37,424 bases of DNA from an uncultured SAR86 cluster bacterium (GTDB lineage: Bacteria; Pseudomonadota; Gammaproteobacteria; Magnimaribacterales; Magnimaribacteraceae), in contig CACOVO010000013.1 in the NCBI GenBank assembly GCA_902630715.1, positions 1 through 37,424 on the forward strand, given 5' to 3'. Made by a program: the position numbers and the translations under genes. Shown here piece after piece: positions 27,708 through 33,244 of this stretch. The notes under the pieces are model-generated. The model did not search any database, was not told the DNA's origin, and was given only the letters and a program-made list of their open reading frames with translations. Position 1 is the first letter of the stretch. Each line of letters starts with the position of its first letter.

Positions 27708-27800
27708 CTATAGGCCAATGGCAATACCCGGTAAACTCTTGGAAAAAGAGCCCGGGCTTGTCAGTCGAGGTAGTCCAATGTTTAGGACGACTAAAATCAT
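27708..27800 (-). CDS. Candidate leuA leader peptide (30 codons)
   Basis: On the minus strand an ATG at 27800-27798 opens a 30-codon frame ending in TAG at 27710-27708, 41 bases before the leuA TTG. The peptide begins MILVVLNIGLPRL and ends PGIAIGL: seven of the first ten residues are Ile, Leu or Val, and there are six Leu codons in all (TTA, CTA, CTA, CTG, TTA, CTA). The second half spans the hairpin at 27727-27756. Such peptides control leu and ilv operons by ribosome stalling at branched-chain codons (leuL, ilvL). No good Shine-Dalgarno sequence is present, and the predicted promoter would start transcription only 2-4 bases before the ATG. Function is inferred from composition and position. 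An intrinsic terminator is not evident. Confidence 0.65.
   Translation of the reverse strand: MILVVLNIGLPRLTSPGSFSKSLPGIAIGL
27727..27756 (-). promoter_or_regulatory. GC-rich two-part hairpin in the leuA leader
   Basis: CCCGG (27727-27731) pairs with CCGGG (27752-27756), and inside it CTCTT (27736-27740) pairs with AAGAG (27746-27750) around a five-base loop; an internal TAAA/C bulge separates the two stems. It is the most GC-rich local element in an AT-rich gap and lies within the second half of the leader peptide frame. No T-run follows on either strand, so it is not a simple intrinsic terminator. It could be a pause or antiterminator element of a leucine attenuator. Confidence 0.5.
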
Positions 27801-27809
27801 GAAAACTAG

Positions 27810-27836
27810 CTTATATATGCAACCAATTTTGGTCAA
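27810..27836 (-). promoter_or_regulatory. Predicted promoter of the leuA leader
   Basis: On the minus strand TTGACC (27836-27831) and TATAAG (27815-27810) are separated by 15 bases. Transcription would begin at about 27803, almost at the leader peptide ATG (27800). The -35 lies one base from the -35 of the divergent holD promoter. Confidence 0.45.
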
Positions 27837-27837
27837 G

Positions 27838-27865
27838 TTGAGTCTTTTTGTTATCGAGTTAAAAT
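27838..27865 (+). promoter_or_regulatory. Predicted promoter of holD-rimI
   Basis: TTGAGT at 27838-27843 and TAAAAT at 27860-27865 with a 16-base spacer. The expected start of transcription near 27872 is right beside the holD ATG at 27874, so the mRNA would have almost no leader. No Shine-Dalgarno sequence is seen before that ATG, which fits. Confidence 0.4.
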
Positions 27866-27873
27866 TAAATGAT

Positions 27874-28260
27874 ATGTCTTTAACAAATCAAGAAAAATTT
27901 TACTCGCTTGGCATTAACATATGGAAGAAACGTTCTGATTTCCATCATAAAGAAGTGGAGACAGAAATTTATTCAATAGACGATGAATACTTATTTGTTT
28001 TGGGAGAAAAAGATAAAAATGAATCTGAGGAGCATAAAACACTTTTCTTTAATTCTTTGGCCAAATCAATAGGCATGAATAGCTCTAAAAAAGACACTTC
28101 ACCCCATAACTTAGATAAAATATCGAAGGTATTTCTTTTAGATTCTCAACTTCCTGAAATATTAAGCGAATTTCAAAGATCTAAAATTACTTTAACCAAA
28201 TCATTAAATGAAATTTGTAATTCAAAGGAAAATAAAAAAGCTTTTTTAGAATTATTTTGA
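27874..28260 (+). CDS. holD: Divergent DNA polymerase III psi subunit (HolD-like)
   Basis: A 128-residue protein with low overall similarity. Three points suggest HolD. First, the N-terminus MSLTNQEKFYSLGINIWKKR parallels E. coli HolD QLQQLGITQWSLR. Second, the C-terminal NSKENKKAFLELF parallels ANPTARAALWQQI. Third, it lies directly before rimI, as holD does in E. coli. Psi bridges the clamp loader to chi (HolC, also encoded in this window) and SSB. The start at ATG 27874 was chosen because it gives the HolD length (E. coli 137). The open frame extends back to 27718, but that part is antisense to the leuA leader and shows no similarity. The middle of the protein (KDKNESEEHKTLFF) is not recognisable. 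The assignment is likely but not certain. Confidence 0.65.
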   Translation: MSLTNQEKFYSLGINIWKKRSDFHHKEVETEIYSIDDEYLFVLGEKDKNESEEHKTLFFNSLAKSIGMNSSKKDTSPHNLDKISKVFLLDSQLPEILSEFQRSKITLTKSLNEICNSKENKKAFLELF

Positions 28261-28277
28261 AAAGTAAATTAGACGAG

Positions 28278-28754
28278 ATGGAATTCTCTTACCTTGGCTT
28301 AAGTCATCTAGAGACGGTACTAGAGATAGAGAGAGAGTCGAATCCATTTCCGTGGACAGAAATCAACTTTAGAGATTGTCTTGATAAAGGGTATTATTCT
28401 TTAGCCTTTGAGGAAGGTGATATCCTTATTGGCTTTGCGATCATGGCAATATCGAGTGAAGAATCTCATTTGCTAAATATTGGAATAAAAGAGTCAAGAC
28501 GAGGTGAGGGGCTTGGTGAAAAACTATTAAAAAAAATGATTCTTGCTGCAGAAGTCATGGGAAGTAAGAAAATTATTCTTGAAGTCAGAGTTTCGAATAA
28601 TGTTGCTTACAGCCTGTATGAAAAATTAGGATTTGAAGAAATAGGTATAAGAAAGAACTACTACAGGCTTCCAAAAGGGCGAGAAGATGCTTTCGTGATG
28701 TCTAAATCCCTTAAAAAGGACATATTAAGTCATTTCTTTTTTTCTAAGAGTTAA
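28278..28754 (+). CDS. rimI: Ribosomal protein N-acetyltransferase RimI
   Basis: GNAT acetyltransferase that in E. coli modifies the N-terminal Ala of S18. ERESNPFPWTEINFRDCL matches the RimI substrate loop. The acetyl-CoA loop is RRGEGLGEKLL. NNVAYSLYEKLGFEEIGIRKNYYRLPKGREDAFVMS is the diagnostic C-terminus (E. coli: ASNAAAIALYESLGFNEATIRRNYY). The ATG at 28278 gives 158 residues, aligned with E. coli (148). A TTG at 28257 would add seven residues and overlap the holD stop, and remains possible. Its 3' end overlaps the convergent gpx gene by 11 bases. Confidence 0.93.
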   Translation: MEFSYLGLSHLETVLEIERESNPFPWTEINFRDCLDKGYYSLAFEEGDILIGFAIMAISSEESHLLNIGIKESRRGEGLGEKLLKKMILAAEVMGSKKIILEVRVSNNVAYSLYEKLGFEEIGIRKNYYRLPKGREDAFVMSKSLKKDILSHFFFSKS

Positions 28755-29232
28755 TAAGCTTCTCTATATCTGCTTTAATCTTTTCTGGAGTTGTAGACGG
28801 AGCATATCTACCTACAGGCTCCCCTTCTTGGTTGATGAGAAACTTAGTAAAATTCCACTTTATATTTCCAGTCCCAAGTAAACCTTTTTTTTCTTCAGTA
28901 AGGAAGCTAAATAAAGGGTGGGCATTTTCGCCGTTAACTTCAATTTTTGCAAAAATAGGGAAAGTATTTTGATAATTAAGGTTGCAAAATTCCGTAATTT
29001 CTTCATTTGATCCAGGTTCTTGTGCGCCGAACTGATTACAAGGGAAAGCTAATACGGAAAATTTCTCTGAATCGTATTCTCTTTGTAAATTTTCCAGTCC
29101 TTCGTACTGAGGAGTAAAGCCACATTTAGATGCTGTGTTAACAATCAGTAAGGCCTTTCCTTTATAAGAGCTCAACTCAACTCTTTGGCCAGATGCGTCT
29201 TCACAGGAGAATTGGTAAATGTTTTTAGTCAT
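28744..29232 (-). CDS. Glutathione peroxidase family protein (Cys type)
   Basis: A 162-residue thioredoxin-fold peroxidase reducing hydroperoxides. The active-site Cys37 is in NTASKCGFTPQYEGL (cysteine, not selenocysteine). The tetrad is completed by Gln71 in FPCNQFGAQEPG and Trp126-Asn127 in KWNFTKF. A second Cys (83, in FCNLNYQNTFPIF) is at the position of the resolving cysteine in thioredoxin-dependent members, so thioredoxin is a likely reductant. No signal peptide is present, so it is cytoplasmic. The ATG at 29232 is 54 bases from the divergent tas start. The 3' end overlaps rimI by 11 bases, tail to tail. Confidence 0.95.
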   Translation of the reverse strand: MTKNIYQFSCEDASGQRVELSSYKGKALLIVNTASKCGFTPQYEGLENLQREYDSEKFSVLAFPCNQFGAQEPGSNEEITEFCNLNYQNTFPIFAKIEVNGENAHPLFSFLTEEKKGLLGTGNIKWNFTKFLINQEGEPVGRYAPSTTPEKIKADIEKLINS

Positions 29233-29286
29233 TTTTTCCTTTAATTTTTTATAATGTAATTATAACAACTTTGAAAGGAGAGAAGG
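29233..29286. promoter_or_regulatory. Divergent gpx/tas intergenic promoter region
   Basis: The 54-base AT-rich gap contains TATAAT at 29250-29255 and TATAAC at 29261-29266 on the plus strand. AAGGAG at 29275-29280 is the ribosome binding site for the GTG start at 29287. No convincing -35 is seen for either direction, and the two promoters must share or overlap this short space. Confidence 0.4.
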
Positions 29287-30327
29287 GTGGAGTATAGGAA
29301 ATTAGGTAATACAGACATAGACGTGAGCGTGATTTGTCTCGGAACAATGACATGGGGAGAGCAAAATACTTTTGAAGAAGGCTACGAACAAATGGATTAT
29401 GCGGTCGATCAAGGCGTTAATTTTTTTGATACTGCTGAGCTTTACCCGATTCCGCCTAAACCAGAAACACAAGGTAAAACCGAGGAGTGCATCGGCAAAT
29501 GGTTCAAAGATAACGGTAACCGAGATCAAATCATACTTGCATCAAAAGTTGCTGGAAGAGCACCTATGAATTGGTTCCGAGGTGAATGGACTCTATTGGA
29601 TCGGGAAAATATTGAAAGTGCAATTGATGAAAGTTTAAAGAGATTACAAACGGATTACATTGATTTATATCAATTGCATTGGCCTGATAGAAGAATGAGT
29701 ATGTTTGGTTCCGATGGGCTAGGTTATAAACACTATGATGCAGAGACTATACCAATTGTAGAAACATTGAAGGTTCTTTCTGACTTGGTAAAGTCTGGAA
29801 AAATTAGATATGTTGGTCTATCTAATGAGACTCCTTGGGGTTTATCTGAATTTTTAAAATATTCAGAGTTACTAGATTTACCTAGAGTTGTATCTGTCCA
29901 GAATGCTTATAATTTTTTGAATCGCACCTACGAGTTAGGAATGTCAGAATTTTATCATCGATCTCAGGTTGGCTTACTGGCTTATTCACCCCTGGCACAA
30001 GGTTATTTAACAGGAAAATATATTGATGGAGCAAGACCAAAAGGTGCAAGAACAACCCTGTTTGAAAGGGGCGATAGATACGAGGTACCAGGTGCAAATG
30101 AAGCAGTAAAATCTTATGTAAATTATGCTAAATCAATTGGAATGGATCCTTCAGTTATGGCTAATTCCTTTGTAAATTCAAGGGACTTCGTGACATCAAA
30201 TATTATCGGGGCAACAACCATGGAACAATTAAAGCTGGCAGTAGGCAGTATTGATGTAAATCTATCAGAAGAAGATTTTGAGCAAATTTCTTTAATTCAT
30301 CGAAATAACCCTAACATCTGTCCATAA
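29287..30327 (+). CDS. tas: NADP(H)-dependent aldo-keto reductase, Tas-like
   Basis: A 346-residue TIM-barrel oxidoreductase close in length and sequence to E. coli Tas. It opens MEYRKLGNTDIDVSVICLGTMTWGEQNTF. The catalytic Asp and Tyr are in NFFDTAELYPIPPKPETQGKTEE, the Lys in IILASKVAG and the His in LYQLHWPDRR. The cofactor end carries NIIGATTMEQLKLAVGSI. The physiological substrate of Tas-type enzymes is unclear; general carbonyl reduction is the family expectation. The start is GTG at 29287, supported by AAGGAG seven bases upstream. It is followed by elaA after two bases. Confidence 0.94.
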   Translation: MEYRKLGNTDIDVSVICLGTMTWGEQNTFEEGYEQMDYAVDQGVNFFDTAELYPIPPKPETQGKTEECIGKWFKDNGNRDQIILASKVAGRAPMNWFRGEWTLLDRENIESAIDESLKRLQTDYIDLYQLHWPDRRMSMFGSDGLGYKHYDAETIPIVETLKVLSDLVKSGKIRYVGLSNETPWGLSEFLKYSELLDLPRVVSVQNAYNFLNRTYELGMSEFYHRSQVGLLAYSPLAQGYLTGKYIDGARPKGARTTLFERGDRYEVPGANEAVKSYVNYAKSIGMDPSVMANSFVNSRDFVTSNIIGATTMEQLKLAVGSIDVNLSEEDFEQISLIHRNNPNICP

Positions 30328-30329
30328 AT

Positions 30330-30794
30330 TTGACTTACTCGAATTTAAATTGGTCTTGGAAGTCATTTGATCAGCTATCAAAATATGAGCTTTATCAAAT
30401 ACTGAGTTTCAGACAATCTATTTTTGTAGTCGAACAAAAATCTTGGTATTTGGATGCAGATGGCCTTGATAAATACTGCGAACATTTAACGGTTATGAAA
30501 GATGATATTTTGGTTGGATACCTGCGACTTATGCCCTCGGGAAAAAGGTATCATACTCCTTCAATAGGAAGAATTTCTGTCCTTGAGAATTTTCGTGGGA
30601 AAAGTTTGGGCTCTGAGTTAGTTAAGGAAGGATTAAAGAAAAGTGAAGAACTATATTCATCTCTAAAGATGACTATCTCCGCTCAAGAATACTTGATAAA
30701 TTTCTACGAAAGCCACGGTTTTAGAGTCATAGGTGAAGTGTATGATGAGGATGGCATACCTCATGTTGAAATGATCAGAAATGGACAGAAATAA
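30330..30794 (+). CDS. elaA: ElaA-family GNAT acetyltransferase
   Basis: A 154-residue GNAT protein of the ElaA family, whose substrate is not known. FRQSIFVVEQKSWYLDADGLD matches E. coli ElaA LRCAVFVVEQNCPYQDIDGDD. The core has IGRISVLENFRGKSLGSELV, including the acetyl-CoA loop, then INFYESHGFRVIGEVYDEDGIPHVEMIR, the family C-terminus. The start is TTG at 30330, two bases after tas, without a Shine-Dalgarno sequence; no nearer ATG precedes the conserved region. The 3' end overlaps the next gene by 14 bases. Confidence 0.9.
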   Translation: MTYSNLNWSWKSFDQLSKYELYQILSFRQSIFVVEQKSWYLDADGLDKYCEHLTVMKDDILVGYLRLMPSGKRYHTPSIGRISVLENFRGKSLGSELVKEGLKKSEELYSSLKMTISAQEYLINFYESHGFRVIGEVYDEDGIPHVEMIRNGQK

Positions 30795-31638
30795 GATTCA
30801 TACTATCATTCTTATTTCGGGACTTGTTTTGGGTGTTTCTATGGCAAGCTATTCTCTAATAGAAGAATCTAATATTTCAGGTTATGCATACGCAGCTAAA
30901 ATTGAGGATACTTCGATTCCAATGGACAAATATCTTCAGCAGCTCGAAGGTCTTGCAAAAGACAAAAGGTCTCCCATTTCTCAAAAAGATAAAGAATATG
31001 TCTTAGAAAGGATGATTGAGGAAGAGCTTCTTATAAAAAGAGCTATAGATTTAGGAATGTTGAATAGTAATCCAATAGCGCGAGGCACTATTGTTCAACA
31101 AATGATAAAAACAATCATTTCAGAAAATGATAGATATGAAATAACAAAAACTGAACTAGAAAAATTTTATAATGAAAATAAAGGTTTTTTTGCAAAATCA
31201 ACCAGACTTCGATTACAGCAGATATATTTCTCTGATCAAGAATTCGGCCAATTTTCACTTTCTCAAGCAAGAAAAGCATATGACCTTCTTGAAAAAGGTG
31301 AAAATTTAAATGAAATTTTTTCTTTAGGAAGTGATTCAGCACTTCGTATTCCAAATACTTTGATGACTCTCACAAAAGTAAGGGAATATATTGGACCAAG
31401 TTTGATGAATGAGGCAAAAAAACTTGACCCAGGATCCTATACAGAACCTTTAAAAGTATCTGGTGGTTACAAAATTATTGTTCTTCTTGAGAAGGAGCTT
31501 GCAAAAGAGACTGAACTTGAAGATATAAGAGATGTTGTAGCTGCAGAATACCGCAAAAGAATGGATGATAGTTCACTCAGAAAATATCTTGATAATCTAA
31601 AAAACTGGTACGACATATCTAGAAATTTACCTGAGTAA
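30781..31638 (+). CDS. Envelope-anchored SurA/PpiC-like peptidyl-prolyl isomerase homologue
   Basis: A 285-residue protein with an N-terminal hydrophobic segment (about 8-26, IHTIILISGLVLGVSMASY) that is a signal anchor or uncleaved signal. A SurA-N-like helical chaperone region follows (about 38-125, including EYVLERMIEEELLIKRAIDLG) and then a parvulin-like domain (RLRLQQIYFSD, then AYDLLEKGENLNEIF, LDPGSYTEPLKVSGGYKIIVLLEK). The parvulin part is degenerate, so it may act as a chaperone rather than an isomerase. It overlaps elaA, and its stop abuts the ATG of the HupE-like gene with no base between. This suggests the two products are made together and perhaps that it helps fold the partner's periplasmic domain. 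Confidence 0.75.
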   Translation: MDRNKIHTIILISGLVLGVSMASYSLIEESNISGYAYAAKIEDTSIPMDKYLQQLEGLAKDKRSPISQKDKEYVLERMIEEELLIKRAIDLGMLNSNPIARGTIVQQMIKTIISENDRYEITKTELEKFYNENKGFFAKSTRLRLQQIYFSDQEFGQFSLSQARKAYDLLEKGENLNEIFSLGSDSALRIPNTLMTLTKVREYIGPSLMNEAKKLDPGSYTEPLKVSGGYKIIVLLEKELAKETELEDIRDVVAAEYRKRMDDSSLRKYLDNLKNWYDISRNLPE

Positions 31639-32829
31639 ATGAAAACTAAGTTCTTTCTTCTATTTTTCTTCTTGATTTTGAGTATGAGTATTTCTTCTCA
31701 TCAAAGAAGTGAATCTTATTCAAAAGTTCATATAGATTCTCAAAATGAGATTAAATATGTTGAGATTGATTTTAGTGTCCAAATTTCTGTTTTACAAAGA
31801 CTTGGCTTTTCTTTCAATGTGGATTGGGAGAATAGATTACAAAAAGAAGTCTTGAATGATTATAGATTAAATAAATCTTGTTCAATAAAAGATGAACCTA
31901 TATTTAAGCCCTCTTTTTCAACAGGTTACTTATCAATTTTTTGGACTAATGAATGTGGGTTGGAGGAGTCTGAGATTGTCTTTAATCTTTTTTTTGATAA
32001 AGATTCTTCACATACACATATTTCTACATTTCTTATTGATAATGAAGCTGTTCCAGAAAAAATTTACACAAGCTCTGATAGAGTTTGGAATGAAAGTAGC
32101 AAAAAGATTGAGATTTCCTCGAAATTCAATTCTTTTTTTGATTACTTACTTCTTGGCTTTAATCACATACTATCGGGATTTGACCACTTAGCCTTTTTGA
32201 TTGCTCTTTTAATATTAAAAGTTCAACTGAAAAGATTAATTTTGATAGTTACTGGATTTACGATAGGCCATAGCATAACACTCGTTCTTGGTGCTTTAGG
32301 TTTATTGACTCCTTCTTCGCAGCTGGTTGAAGCACTTATAGGCTACTCGATTGTTATAATCGCTTTAGAGTGTGCTGGAAAAATTACTAGCAATCATCTT
32401 TTGTATTCAAGGTATCTTGCATATATTTCCTTATTATTCTTAGTTATTTTTTCTTTTCTTGGATACCAAAAATTTTTAGTTGGTTTAATTGGGATAACAT
32501 TATTTTCTTATTGTTACCTACACTTATCATCTCGTTATTCCAATCTTTACTTTACGATAATTATCACAAGTTTGTTTGGACTAATTCATGGCTTTGGATT
32601 TGCTGGGAATTTATCATCGCTAGGATTAATGGAGGGGAGGTTAATTCCCGCTATTCTTGGCTTTAACCTTGGAGTTGAATTAGGTCAGTTATTGGTTATC
32701 CTGATTTTTTCCATAATTTTCTATCAAATCGGTAACTTTTTCAAAACTCACTTGGATACTCTTCGCATCGTGACTGCCTCTGGTTTGTCTTGCTTGGGAA
32801 TATTTTGGTTTGTTGAAAGGTTAATTTAA
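31639..32829 (+). CDS. HupE/UreJ-like integral membrane protein
   Basis: A 396-residue protein. It has a signal peptide (about 1-20, FFLLFFFLILSMSISS), then a periplasmic region of about 140 residues containing four cysteines in its later part and DSSHTHIS. About seven transmembrane helices follow. The membrane part carries the His-rich motifs GFNHILSGFDHLAFL, FTIGHSITL and LIHGFGFAG plus GFNLGVELGQ, characteristic of the HupE/UreJ family, some members of which are nickel or cobalt permeases. No urease or hydrogenase genes are nearby, so the substrate is unknown; a metal ion is inferred. Its gene immediately follows the PpiC-like gene. Its last four bases overlap the convergent cold-shock-domain gene. 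Confidence 0.85.
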   Translation: MKTKFFLLFFFLILSMSISSHQRSESYSKVHIDSQNEIKYVEIDFSVQISVLQRLGFSFNVDWENRLQKEVLNDYRLNKSCSIKDEPIFKPSFSTGYLSIFWTNECGLEESEIVFNLFFDKDSSHTHISTFLIDNEAVPEKIYTSSDRVWNESSKKIEISSKFNSFFDYLLLGFNHILSGFDHLAFLIALLILKVQLKRLILIVTGFTIGHSITLVLGALGLLTPSSQLVEALIGYSIVIIALECAGKITSNHLLYSRYLAYISLLFLVIFSFLGYQKFLVGLIGITLFSYCYLHLSSRYSNLYFTIIITSLFGLIHGFGFAGNLSSLGLMEGRLIPAILGFNLGVELGQLLVILIFSIIFYQIGNFFKTHLDTLRIVTASGLSCLGIFWFVERLI

Positions 32830-32838
32830 ATCAACCTT
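32817..32838. repeat. 22-bp near-perfect palindrome at convergent stops
   Basis: The arms of this inverted repeat, centred between 32827 and 32828, match except for one pair (A32823/C32832). It encodes Arg-Leu-Ile-stop on both strands, ending the HupE-like and the cold-shock-domain genes. It could fold into a hairpin in both transcripts and act as a two-way terminator or 3'-end stabiliser, but no T-run follows. Confidence 0.7.
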
Positions 32839-33212
32839 ACATTCTCAGCTTGAGGCCCTTTTTCAGTTTTTTCTACAAAATATCTTACTCTGGCATCTTC
32901 TTTCAGTTTTCTTTTATCTTTAGGTTGAACCGATCTTAAATGCACAAAAAGATCTCCACCTTTGTCTCTCACTAAGAACCCATATCCCTTTTTTGAATCA
33001 AACCATTTTATGGTTCCTGTTTCTCCTTTAAACCTCTTTTTAATTTTTTTCCCGTAAAAGAAGGCTAAAATTGAGACAAACCCAATGCTCCAGAAAGTAC
33101 TTAGAGCTTGATACATAATTTTTGTGCCAAAGGATAAATCTCCAAGGTAGAAAATTATTCCAATATACACACCGGCTATAATAAAGCTTGTTACTAGTGC
33201 TCTTGAAAACAT
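32826..33212 (-). CDS. Membrane-anchored cold-shock-domain protein
   Basis: A 128-residue protein with two hydrophobic helices (about 5-24 and 36-53) followed by a basic stretch (GKKIKKRFKG) and a complete cold-shock domain (about 65-128). The domain has GTIKWFDSKKGYGFLVRD, containing RNP1 KGYGF, then DLFVHLRSV, containing RNP2, and ends EKGPQAENVRLI. The nucleic-acid-binding aromatic residues are retained. The order is membrane first and CSD last, the reverse of the common CSD-DUF1294 fusion. The basic loop suggests that the CSD faces the cytoplasm, where it could hold RNA near the membrane. It is downstream of valS on the same strand with a 32-base gap before it, and converges on the HupE-like gene. 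Confidence 0.85.
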   Translation of the reverse strand: MFSRALVTSFIIAGVYIGIIFYLGDLSFGTKIMYQALSTFWSIGFVSILAFFYGKKIKKRFKGETGTIKWFDSKKGYGFLVRDKGGDLFVHLRSVQPKDKRKLKEDARVRYFVEKTEKGPQAENVRLI

Positions 33213-33244
33213 AATAAAATAATAATAACTGTACTATTAAACAT

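Noticed and set aside
27727-27756. The leuA leader hairpin as an intrinsic terminator
   Set aside because: No T-run follows on either strand; kept only as a structural element.
27718-27873. N-terminal extension of the holD-like frame starting at ATG 27718
   Set aside because: The added 52 residues are antisense to the leuA leader peptide and hairpin, have no HolD similarity, and make the protein longer than the family. ATG 27874 is preferred.
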